From positions 1 through 13,919 of the forward strand of contig JAGFXQ010000052.1 in NCBI GenBank assembly GCA_017861355.1: DNA of 13,919 bases, in the 5' to 3' direction. Under the pieces are notes generated by a model. The model was not told the origin of the DNA. It did not search any database and was given only the letters and a program-made list of their open reading frames with translations. Within the stretch, counting starts at the first letter, position 1. Each line of letters starts with the position of its first letter. Of the stretch, positions 1 through 8,200 are shown piece by piece. This DNA comes from Bacillota bacterium (GTDB lineage: Bacteria > Bacillota > Clostridia > Lachnospirales > Lachnospiraceae). The position numbers and the translations under genes are program-made.

Positions 1-278
1 TTCATCTCTTTCTCGCTAACACGACCCCGCTCTCCCTGTAGCATCTGGCCCGCCTTCTCAAGCAGAGACATCTGGCTCAAAAGGTTATCCACACGTTCCG
101 CAGTCGATAAAGTTGCATCCAGATAAGCCTCTGGATTCGCAACAACAGGCTCATCCTGTTCCTCCTTTGACTTCATCGTTCCATCCGCATCCCCTGCATC
201 CGTCCCCTTACTGCAACCGGTGACGGTAATCATCATTAGCATTAATACACTAATTAAAAAACACCCTACCTTCTTCAT
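1..278 (-). CDS. N-terminus of a GH3 beta-glucosidase-type lipoprotein (3' end outside window)
   Basis: Only the first 92 codons are present; the frame is open to the window edge. The protein begins with a lipoprotein signal: basic MKKVG, a hydrophobic stretch, then the lipobox VTGC with Cys at residue 22. A Ser/Gly/Asp/Glu-rich linker follows. Residues 60-81 (AERVDNLLSQMSLLEKAGQM) match the opening of glycoside hydrolase family 3, whose members usually start with a version of 'R..LL..MTLEEKIGQM'. The start at 278 is supported by a GGGGGAG Shine-Dalgarno stretch about 10 bases upstream. GH3 enzymes remove single sugars, mostly beta-glucose, from oligosaccharide ends. Here that would happen on the outer face of the membrane, in keeping with the beta-glucan genes upstream. 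The catalytic Asp lies outside the window, so exact specificity cannot be judged. Confidence 0.8.
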   Translation of the reverse strand, partial: MKKVGCFLISVLMLMMITVTGCSKGTDAGDADGTMKSKEEQDEPVVANPEAYLDATLSTAERVDNLLSQMSLLEKAGQMLQGERGRVSEKEM

Positions 279-401
279 ACGAACACACTCCCCCCAGAGT
301 TAATCTACTCATAGATTATTGAAATTTATAATATTTATTCCGACATTAATGGCTTTCGAACATATAAATAATCAATCAGAAACGTACTATTGAAACTTAT
401 T
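279..401 (-). other. AT-rich leader of the GH3 gene
   Basis: This is non-coding sequence between the structured repeat and the GH3 start. It is very AT-rich, with several TATAAT-like hexamers (for example around 330-345 on the minus strand), but I find no convincing -35/-10 pair. A small hairpin, AATCTA-ctca-TAGATT, lies at 302-317, just upstream of the Shine-Dalgarno site. A promoter for the GH3 gene may lie here, because the repeat at 416-578 separates it from the upstream genes. Confidence 0.3.
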
Positions 402-415
402 TAGAAATTCGACTT

Positions 416-578
416 CGTCAATTTGCATCACAACTTCTTAGGAATTAGTGATAGGGAACATGGTTTATTAAGCAACTGTATGAATGCCGTCACTACGTGC
501 TTCATCCAAGCGAGAGCGTGTTGTGTATAAACCATGTTTCGTATCACTAATTCTTCAATACCTCCATGCAAATTGACG
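416..578. repeat. Structured inverted-repeat element, copy 1
   Basis: Three nested, perfect arm pairs are visible: CGTCAATTTGCAT (416-428) with 566-578, GAATTAGTGATA (442-453) with 542-553, and AACATGGTTTAT (457-468) with 527-538. Weaker pairing extends outward to about 402 and 589. Inside are GCAAC/GTTGT, ATGAA/TTCAT (480-484/501-505) closing a CGT-cact-ACG hairpin, and CAAGC-GAGA-GCGTG (507-520), which read on the plus strand is a hairpin with a GNRA-type tetraloop. A homologous copy in the opposite orientation lies at 10688-10944. This copy lacks the outer 15-bp termini of copy 2. It lies between the GH30 stop and the GH3 gene, so its folded transcript could also slow or end read-through, but there is no U-tract. 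I do not recognise the family. Confidence 0.8.
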
Positions 579-604
579 ATCAAATTCTAGACGGTTTTTT
601 ACTT

Positions 605-1936
605 CTAATCGATTAATCCGGTTGCAATTGCATTCTCCGGTAATTCGAATTCAATTATCTCCCCATTCAGACGGATTACGACCGGAAGCTTCTTCTCCGT
701 TCTGTTCAGAAGAACCACTGCCAAGGTTCCCTCCGGATTCTTGAACGCAGTAACCTCCAAATCGGATGTATATTTGGACAAACCGATACGCTTTGCACCC
801 GGTTGGATATACTTACTGAAATGTCCGATATAATCGAAGGAGAGCTTCACTTCCATCTCGCCGGTCTGTGTATTCACCATAATCGGAGCATCACAGAAGT
901 TTCCTACGTGATTCGGTCCACCCTTCTCATCCAGGAAGATATTCCAATCGATAGAGCCGGTCATGCCGCCATTCAAGTTCCCCAGAATATCGTGTGCATA
1001 CATCTGTGCATTCTTCAGTTGATCAGTGCCGAATCTGCTATACTCAACACAACCCTCCGTAAAGATCAGCTCTTTGTCCGGGAATACCTCGTGCGTCATA
1101 GCAATTGCTTCAAAATGATCCCCAGAGTACCAATGGAAGGCTACTCCGTCCACCATGGAAGTGGTCTGATCATCAATAATCGCTTTGGCACGCTCATACA
1201 AACGTTCCTTATTGTGATCCCAGATATTGAGCTTAATATGACCTAAACCCTGCTCATTCAGCGCAGGATACAGATAATCCCGAAGAAACAGCTTCTCTTC
1301 TTCTGCTGTAAACAGACAAGAATCCCAGGTCTGTGTCGCTGCAGGTTCATTCTGAATTGTCATTCGATTAACTGTAAATCCTTTTTTCTCATATTCCTTG
1401 ACATATCTGCAGATATAATTTGCCCAGTCCTTCTGATACTCCTTCTTTAACTTACCACCATGAGTACGATCACCATTCGTCTTCATAAAAGCCGGAGGAG
1501 ACCAGGGACTTAGCATGAGATCAAAAGCTTCGCTCGCCTTCTCTGATGCTGCTCTGAGCAAAGGAAGAATATATTCTTCGTCGCGATCCAGAGTGAAAGA
1601 ATTCATCTCCTTATCCTCCGGATCATTCATTGCAGTATATACACCAAGTGAAAAGTCACAGCTATCGATATGACTTCTAATCATATGATAATGATTACCG
1701 GTTGGTCCGAAATACAGTTCCAACGCCTTCTCCTGATTCTCCTTGGTAAGCTTAGAAAATGCAAAGCCTGCAGCCTCAGTAATCGCTCCGCCAAAGCCCA
1801 GGATTGTCTGGTATTCTATCTCAGGATAAAGATTGACAACATTGTTCTCTACTCCTCTCTCATCCTTCACTGCCTCATAATTCTTCACTATAACTTCTCT
1901 CTGATAGTTCTCGTAACAGGTTGTGATTAATTTCAT
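605..1936 (-). CDS. GH30 beta-glucanase/glucosidase, cytoplasmic (first of two paralogues)
   Basis: This 443-aa protein is a compact glycoside hydrolase family 30 enzyme, a (beta/alpha)8 barrel followed by a short beta domain. Family landmarks in order: LGFGGAITEAA (46-56), MIRSHIDSCDFSLG (85-98), SPWSPPAFMKTNG (143-155), TIQNEP (193-198) with acid/base Glu197, AFHWYSGDHF (266-275) and IFTEG (291-295) with nucleophile Glu294. GH30 enzymes of this type are retaining beta-glycosidases; known members include glucosylceramidases and beta-1,6-glucanases. I start at the ATG at 1936 rather than the longer frame from 1984, because AGGGAG precedes 1936 at good spacing and the paralogue at 3674-5017 starts in the same way. 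There is no signal peptide, so it should act in the cytoplasm on imported oligosaccharides. It is the last gene of the GH16-LacI-GH94-GH30-GH5-GH30 run. A beta-1,6-glucan branch specificity is inferred from context only. Confidence 0.88.
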   Translation of the reverse strand: MKLITTCYENYQREVIVKNYEAVKDERGVENNVVNLYPEIEYQTILGFGGAITEAAGFAFSKLTKENQEKALELYFGPTGNHYHMIRSHIDSCDFSLGVYTAMNDPEDKEMNSFTLDRDEEYILPLLRAASEKASEAFDLMLSPWSPPAFMKTNGDRTHGGKLKKEYQKDWANYICRYVKEYEKKGFTVNRMTIQNEPAATQTWDSCLFTAEEEKLFLRDYLYPALNEQGLGHIKLNIWDHNKERLYERAKAIIDDQTTSMVDGVAFHWYSGDHFEAIAMTHEVFPDKELIFTEGCVEYSRFGTDQLKNAQMYAHDILGNLNGGMTGSIDWNIFLDEKGGPNHVGNFCDAPIMVNTQTGEMEVKLSFDYIGHFSKYIQPGAKRIGLSKYTSDLEVTAFKNPEGTLAVVLLNRTEKKLPVVIRLNGEIIEFELPENAIATGLID

Positions 1937-2061
1937 CGTATTACTCCCTTCTGATCGGGGGCCTTGCCTTCCCCTGGTATTCACGGAACCCCTTCATTGG
2001 TGTACCGTCTTATTTTTGTTGTTATTCTGATGTTATTCTGTTGTACTATTTTGTTATAATT

Positions 2062-3549
2062 CTAGTTGCTTCTTCTCTTTTTCTTCATGACAATACGGAT
2101 TATGGCTAAGAAAGTTAACAGTACCGCAGATACCAGTGCCAGCTGAGCAGCACTCTGTACTCTCGATGCCTTCTCAAGCGCTTTCGCTTTCCTGTCTGCC
2201 TCCTGCATATTTATCTGCTCTTCTTCCTTCTTTCGTCGGAGTTCATCTTCCTCTGCTGCCTTCTCTATTGCGATATCCTCAGGCGTTCTACCTGCCCATT
2301 TCTGTAAAATCTTATATAAGAACTGATTCACCTGAAAGCTGTCTACAGTGGTGACCTTGCTCCATTTCTCCGCAATAACCTCCTCGGTATCCTGGTAGAT
2401 ATCCACCTTCGGTGTCGCACTGTTGGTACTGTTGTAGATTCCCCAACTTCCCATATTCACTGTCTTATAAGTCCAAGTCGTCCAGCACCAGCCGTTCGCT
2501 TCATAGGTTCTGAGTGCATATTCCCAGCTCTCCGGCTTCTCAAAAAGTGTGAACTCACCAACAAGCACAGGAACCGGATGATCTGCCTGATTGTTCTTCC
2601 TTACCTTAGAATCGGTGAAGGCCTTCTGTGCCTTGACATCATTCGTCTTATCCCAGCCGTAGAAGTGATACTCATACATCACATTCTCCCAGCCATATTC
2701 CGACGGATCAGGCATATTCTCCGGCTCCCAGATCGCATTTAGGATAATGATATGATCTTTATCTATGGCACGAATGGCTTGATACAGACGATCCATGAAA
2801 GGAAGCTGAACTCTTCCCCATGGGGATCTTTCCTCTTCTGCACCTTCCGGTTCATTCAGCAGATCATAACCTGCAATCGTTGCATTTCCCTTAAAATGCT
2901 CCGCCAACTGCTTCCATAAGGAGATGGTAAGCTCCTGAGCCTTCTCATCGGTGAAAAGAATCGAACCGGAGGTATCACCGGAATGATCTCTTCCGTTTTG
3001 TGAGCCGGGAGCAGCATGAAGATCAAGTATCACATAGAGCTCTCGTTCCTCACATTCCTTTACAAACCAGTCAAGAGCTGCAAGAGTATCCTCCCTCAGT
3101 GATCCATCCGGCTGCAACAGATTGTAGCAGGAGATCGGCAAGCGAAGTACATTAAAGTTAAGCTCCTTTGCATGATCAAAATCCTGTTCCTGCCACCAGG
3201 CCTGTTCATAGATTTGAAGTAATTTCTGTGCTTTCTCATCACCAAAGCGTTCGGTCAGTACGGCGATTGTCGTCTTCTGGTCCGGTGAATTTGTTGGGCA
3301 CATCCAGGCTTCCATAACCTGCCAGCCTCCGGCATTGGTTCCTCGTAGTGTGACGATTTCTCCCTCTCCGGCTTTATCCCTTAACACTTTTTGATCGGTT
3401 TTTAAGAATCGCTCTTGAAGATGTTCTTGATTATGCTCCATCTCTTCTGCCTCCGCCGGGGTTGATGGAATCAATGCTCCCATCAGTAACCCTAACAATA
3501 ATCCCAATATTATTCTATTCCATTGGATACGCCGTTTATATAGTCTCAT
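2062..3549 (-). CDS. Membrane-anchored GH5 glucanase (exo-beta-1,3-glucanase-like)
   Basis: Numbered from the ATG at 3549, this is a 495-aa protein. It has a basic start and a hydrophobic segment at about 13-27, followed by STPAEAEE, which looks like an export signal. The catalytic domain follows: RGTNAGGWQVMEAWMCPT (69-86), DLHAAPGSQNGRDHSG (176-191), YDLLNEPEG (228-236) with acid/base Glu233, and VLVGEF (328-333) with nucleophile Glu332. The GGW..ME.W and HAAPGSQNG.D.SG patterns resemble GH5 exo-beta-1,3-glucanases (subfamily 9-like). Residues 425-463 are dense in Glu/Lys/Arg and probably helical or coiled coil. A hydrophobic helix (about 467-488) then ends in KKKRR, a classic stop-transfer tail. 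The enzyme should therefore sit on the outer membrane face. The start is uncertain: ATGs at 3555 (after AAAGGTG) and 3585 are also in frame. It lies between the two GH30 genes. Confidence 0.85.
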   Translation of the reverse strand: MRLYKRRIQWNRIILGLLLGLLMGALIPSTPAEAEEMEHNQEHLQERFLKTDQKVLRDKAGEGEIVTLRGTNAGGWQVMEAWMCPTNSPDQKTTIAVLTERFGDEKAQKLLQIYEQAWWQEQDFDHAKELNFNVLRLPISCYNLLQPDGSLREDTLAALDWFVKECEERELYVILDLHAAPGSQNGRDHSGDTSGSILFTDEKAQELTISLWKQLAEHFKGNATIAGYDLLNEPEGAEEERSPWGRVQLPFMDRLYQAIRAIDKDHIIILNAIWEPENMPDPSEYGWENVMYEYHFYGWDKTNDVKAQKAFTDSKVRKNNQADHPVPVLVGEFTLFEKPESWEYALRTYEANGWCWTTWTYKTVNMGSWGIYNSTNSATPKVDIYQDTEEVIAEKWSKVTTVDSFQVNQFLYKILQKWAGRTPEDIAIEKAAEEDELRRKKEEEQINMQEADRKAKALEKASRVQSAAQLALVSAVLLTFLAIIRIVMKKKRRSN

Positions 3550-3673
3550 TTCCATTCCTAAACTGCACCTTTGATACCGTTCCATATTTTACACTGGGTT
3601 ACATTCTTAATAATTTTTTCTTAATAATTTATTCTTATTGATCATAACTGAATATGATATTCCCTCTGCTATT

Positions 3674-5017
3674 CTAATACTTTACTTCATTCTCACTAAG
3701 AACTACCGTTATGATGGATTCTCCCGGAATCATCTGTGTAAATGCTCTATCACCAAGCTCCACCGTCACCGGAATCTCAACAGCTTTCCTGTTCAACATG
3801 ACGAGAACAATGGAACGGTCCTCATTCTTAAAGGCAGTCATCTCCAATTGATCTGTATATTTTGTAAATCCGATTCGCTTCGCACCGGGTTTGATATACT
3901 TGCTAAAGTGTCCGATGTAGTCATAAGACAGCTTCACCATCAGCTCTCCCGTTGTAGTATCCACCATAACAGGAGCATCACAGTAATTGCCGACATGATT
4001 CGGTCCGCCTTGTTCGTCCAGAAAGATATTCCAGTCGATAAAGCCATTCATCCCTGCATTCAGATTACCAAGGATATCATGCGCATACATCTGAGCATTT
4101 TTTAACTGATTCGTACGAAAGCGGCTATATTCAACACAACCCTCGGTGAAAATCAATTCCTTCTTCGGAAAAGCTTCTCTTGTGAGTCGGATCGCATCAA
4201 AATGATCTCCGGAGTACCAATGGAAGGCAACTCCGTCCACCATCGCATCGGTTGTAGGATCAAGGATTGCTTTTGCTCTCTCATACATACGTTCCTTATT
4301 ATGGTCCCAAATCAGAAGCTTGACATGACCAAGACCATGCTTCTGAAGACTGGGATACAGATAATCCCTTACGAATTCCTTCTCCTCCCCAGCGGTATAG
4401 AGGCAGGAATCCCAGCTTTGAACTGCTGCCGGTTCATTCTGTATCGTGAGTCGGCTGACCGGAAAACCCTTCGTCTCATATTCCTGGATATAACGGCAGA
4501 GATACTCCGCATAGAAGGAGCGATACTCCTCCTTCAGCTTTCCGCCACGCAATCGGTTCCCATTCGTCTTCATAAACGCAGGGGGAGACCAGGGACTCAG
4601 CATCAGGGAGAATTCTCTCTGTGCCTTCTGCTTCGCTGCCTTGATCAACGGATCGATATATTGTTCTGCCCGCGCCAGTGTAAAGGATTCCATCCTGGTA
4701 TCCTCCGGATCAGAGATCGCGGAGTAAGTGCCCAGGGAGAAGTCACAACTGTCAATATGACTTCTCATTAAGTGATATCCAATTCCCGATTTACCAAAAT
4801 ACAGTTCCAGTGCGGTATCTTTATTCTCCTCACTCAGTTTGGAATAAGCATATCCGGCAGCTTCGGTAAAGGCTCCTCCAAAGCCGGCTATCGTTTGGTA
4901 TTCCAACTCCGGATAGACCATCACACTCTGCATACCGCCTTCTCCTGGCAGTAACTCGGTCTCCTCCACTATTGTCTTCTTTTGATTATTTATATAAGTA
5001 GTAATTATTTTCTGCAT
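3674..5017 (-). CDS. GH30 beta-glucanase/glucosidase, cytoplasmic (second paralogue)
   Basis: This 447-aa GH30 enzyme can be aligned with the 605-1936 product from end to end, and well over half the residues match by eye. Landmarks: AGFGGAFTEAAG (44-55), LMRSHIDSCDFSLG (83-96), SPWSPPAFMKTNG (141-153), TIQNEP (191-196) with acid/base Glu195, and IFTEG (289-293) with nucleophile Glu292. I choose the ATG at 5017 because CGGAG precedes it and MQKIITTY lines up with the MKLITTCY start of the paralogue. The upstream in-frame ATG at 5044 also has AGGAG nearby, so it cannot be excluded. There is no signal peptide. It is the first gene of a GH30-GH5-GH30 sub-run that begins after a 198-base gap holding a hairpin and a LacI/CcpA-type palindrome, so it may have its own promoter. 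The two paralogues differ most in the C-terminal beta domain, which suggests split specificity rather than pure dosage. Confidence 0.88.
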   Translation of the reverse strand: MQKIITTYINNQKKTIVEETELLPGEGGMQSVMVYPELEYQTIAGFGGAFTEAAGYAYSKLSEENKDTALELYFGKSGIGYHLMRSHIDSCDFSLGTYSAISDPEDTRMESFTLARAEQYIDPLIKAAKQKAQREFSLMLSPWSPPAFMKTNGNRLRGGKLKEEYRSFYAEYLCRYIQEYETKGFPVSRLTIQNEPAAVQSWDSCLYTAGEEKEFVRDYLYPSLQKHGLGHVKLLIWDHNKERMYERAKAILDPTTDAMVDGVAFHWYSGDHFDAIRLTREAFPKKELIFTEGCVEYSRFRTNQLKNAQMYAHDILGNLNAGMNGFIDWNIFLDEQGGPNHVGNYCDAPVMVDTTTGELMVKLSYDYIGHFSKYIKPGAKRIGFTKYTDQLEMTAFKNEDRSIVLVMLNRKAVEIPVTVELGDRAFTQMIPGESIITVVLSENEVKY

Positions 5018-5078
5018 CCTATCTCCGTTCCGGTTTTCAATCATTTATCCGGAGCTCCTATATTTACGGGGCTTCAAT

Positions 5079-5094
5079 ATGAAAACGTTTTTAT
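5079..5094. promoter_or_regulatory. LacI/CcpA-type operator palindrome
   Basis: ATGAAAACGTTTTTAT is a near-perfect 16-bp palindrome with one mismatched pair and a central CG, centred on AAAACGTTTT (5082-5091). This is the usual form of operators bound by LacI-family repressors, and it is also close to the catabolite-responsive element recognised by CcpA. It lies 62 bases upstream of the GH30 start at 5017. On the minus strand TTGCTA lies just upstream of it with TATTGA 17 bases further on, a weak promoter that would overlap the site. Whether the LacI protein encoded at 8512-9510 or CcpA binds it cannot be settled from sequence alone. Confidence 0.6.
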
Positions 5095-5135
5095 TTTAGC
5101 AAAATAAATATCCTGACATTTTATTTTGATTGAGA

Positions 5136-5167
5136 CCGCAAAGCCTATAAAAGCAGTGACTTTGCGG
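5136..5167 (-). terminator. Stem-loop after the GH94 gene
   Basis: CCGCAAAGCC (5136-5145) pairs with GACTTTGCGG (5158-5167). This gives a 10-bp stem with one G-U pair and a 12-base loop, 49 bases after the GH94 stop. Neither side has a run of T, so it is not a standard intrinsic terminator. It may limit read-through or protect the 3' end of the upstream message. Its position, before the palindrome at 5079-5094, suggests a boundary between two transcription units. Confidence 0.4.
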
Positions 5168-5215
5168 ACTATTATAAGAAACAATCATTACTCCAAGGAT
5201 CCTATTTCATGCTAC

Positions 5216-8200
5216 TTATTTAAAGTATACGATTATTTCACCAATCTCTCCACTCCTGATTCTCTCCGCCAAGGATCCACTGATTGTATTTCCGGTAAGA
5301 ACCTCCTTGGTATCCATAACCTCGATCCGGTCAATGATCGCTGCATTATCCCCGTAGGTCGCTTTACAGCTGGGATTCACATAGGTCACCTTACACTTTG
5401 AGAAGAGTGTAAAGGAGACACGACCATTTTCATCAAACATCCATTCAGCAAGCTTTGGATTAAAGTGTAGCTTCAGTTCTCCTTCTTTGGCGGTGAATAA
5501 TGTATCACCCATAAACATCTCAATCCACATGGTAATCACTTCTGTGGTGGAACCGGTAAGACGTGCAACATAGCCTCTTCCATGGATGCTCTCATTGGGA
5601 TTCATACTGGAAGCTAAGAATGAAGAATTCTCAAGAATACTTCTTCCATATTCCGCTGGATCACGAAATACTACCATTGCTGTTTTGATTTCTTCATAAA
5701 ATTGCTCATATAAGCCTGCACGTAATATGGATAGAAGATATTTATATTCCATATGCAGAAAGACACTTTCTCTCTCCAGCCATCCTGCGGTAAATGCACG
5801 AATACGTCCGTTCTCCATGGAGATATGCTCAATCGGAACACTTGTCTTATACATCCCGAGCTTTCGATCATATAATTCGCTCTCTCGAACCTTTTGGTAT
5901 AATTCTTTGGCAGCTGAGAATCGTCTTAATGTCGGCAGCATCTTGGCAGGACCCTCTAAGAATGCCGGAAGGGGCTGAACCTCGAAAGCCTTCACCACTG
6001 CCTTCGGTAACCCATAACCACTGATGATCTTATGTCCTTCTTCATCCAGTACAGGTTCGAATTCTGTTGCATGGAAGGTAAAATAAGTAGGAACCAAGCC
6101 TTTTCCATGGACACAGGCCTTATCAATACCTAGATCCAGCTTAACAAGAAAAGAACTAAAGATCGCCAGAAGCTCTTTTGTACTTACCTTTTGAACACTG
6201 CCGGTCGTTGTAAAGCGAACCTCCTCGCGGAACTGTTCGCGTAAAGTAGACACTCTGTCCCAATAAGTAAAGTCGTTCCAATTCTCCTTAGATGCAAGAG
6301 ATAACATTCCTGCTACATTGAATAAGAAACTGCAGATTTCCACGGGAAGGTGAATCTCCTCTACCATCGTTACCGAATCACAAAGGAAGGAAATAAGTCG
6401 CTTTAATTCAAAGGTCTCTGACATACCGCTTCCGAACAATCCGGGAAGTCCGTTCATCGCATCATTCCAACCGGGTTTTCCACCCTCCATCTCAACACCC
6501 ATTCCATAAGGATCCAGGGATGAGAATTTGTTCAAAGCCAGGGAAATCATCTTACCCATTAATGTTGTGGCAGTAAAGTTTCCGCTCTTCGTCTTTAGCC
6601 AATTGGTGCCTTTCTTATCAAATCCGGGCTGGGCAGCCTTCTCCTCATCATGAACCAGAGCACCATATTGTCTTGCCTCGTTTTTCTTTGTAATCACATA
6701 TTTCTCAGAACGGGGAAGAACTCTAGCCGCGCTGTCATAGAAGCGATAGCTTTGATCTCCGAACAGTAGCTGTTGCTTTCTGTCCGGGAACATTCTCAGA
6801 TAACTATCCACAAGATCCATATTATAGTCCCAGTGATCACTCCAGTAGCCCTCACCGAAGCCTGCTTCGATGTTCTGATTACAAGAGGATAAAAGCTCCT
6901 CTAATAAATCATCCTCGTCAACAGTTAACTCGATATGATATTTTGCGATACAGTTGGAGATCTGTCCAGGAGTAAAGGGGCGACTGATAATCTTCACCAG
7001 TCTTTCTGTCTGATCCTTCCCTGCAGCCTTCAGAAGTTGCTCCACCTCTCTGCTGCATTCCGGCTTAACGCTAAAGGTTGACGGCCGAACTTCCAGAGGA
7101 TTATAACCATCAATCTGAATCAGTTCAAAGAAGGTTTTTATATTAAAATCATCGATTTCATTATGAAAGAATACATCATTTCTACGGTTCTGATTTACAT
7201 CTCGGAAGTTGCCATTGCCCTGAGAATAATACTCACCGGCGATCGAGAAGAAATTATAGTCCCTCTCCGGATCGCCGTGTTTACGGCTGAAGAGATGCAC
7301 TACCGACTTATTCTGCTCTTTACCGAAGACAATGGGATAGCCTCCTCTCAGGAAATTATCCAGATAATTCTGCTCCATATATTGATCAAAGACAGGCATT
7401 CCGGAATGAGTCCTGATGTCCGCGGTCAGCTGATCAACCAATTCATCTGCCATGGTTTCATTTCGAAGTATAAAATCCTCTGCACAGAATTCCGGCAGCT
7501 TTGCATTCAGTTGTTCACAGGTTCCTGCAAAACCGGTCAAGGAATAAAAACAATCCTTCTCCTCTGCATTCAGCTTCAGACTTAAGGGTGTAAAACCACA
7601 AGGAACCTTATTATAGAAGCACTGATTATGCGTAAGCAGTTCTGTCAGCGAATTCTTCAGGAAAGCAATCGGCTGTACCAACGAGGTATCAAAATCGAAG
7701 ATTACCTCTGCATCATAGAGCACCGGCATAATCTTTCCATCATGGATACCTACATAGTAATAACCACCTTCCACCTCTGACACCTCTGCGGAATCATCAC
7801 TGGAAGAGCGCATCGTATAGAAGGGTGCTTTCTCCTCAATATTCTTAATCTCAGTCCAGCTCTTGAACAGGTTGGACATCTCCTTATATTGACTGTTGGT
7901 TATTCCGTAAGGGATAATCTTCGGCTGTCCATCCAGTATCTCAAGCTTCTTCTCTGTTTTGTCCAGATTCTCGATTTCCACTGTTCTCACCAGCGCACCG
8001 ATACTGTTGTTCGGTAATACAAAGTACTTGACTGTGATTTTCAGACCAAACTCGTGATTCGTTTCCTCAATCCAGAAGCTGTTCTTACGAATAAAGAAAT
8101 TGCGCTTTGCTTGCGGGTTATACTCACGAAAAGGTTCGAAGAATTGTCCGTTACAACGGATAAAGGTACGAAACCCCTTCACAGACACATTCTCATATGC

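Noticed and set aside
416..578. CRISPR array or intrinsic terminator for the structured repeat
   Set aside because: There are no regularly spaced direct repeats, and no T-run follows the stems; nested inverted repeats with a diverged second copy fit a structured element better.
1937..1984. Longer GH30 start at 1984 adding 16 residues (MNTRGRQGPRSEGSNT)
   Set aside because: The added residues have no counterpart in the paralogue, and the AGGGAG ribosome site fits the ATG at 1936.
3604..3630. Two direct copies of TTCTTAATAATTT with a 14-base period upstream of GH5
   Set aside because: A short AT-rich repeat with no paired structure or recognisable promoter; too little to claim a function.
7163..7585. 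Long open frames on the plus strand opposite the GH94 and other genes (for example 140 codons here)
   Set aside because: They lie wholly antisense to well-supported genes, resemble no family, and no convincing ribosome site was noticed; they are frame shadows.
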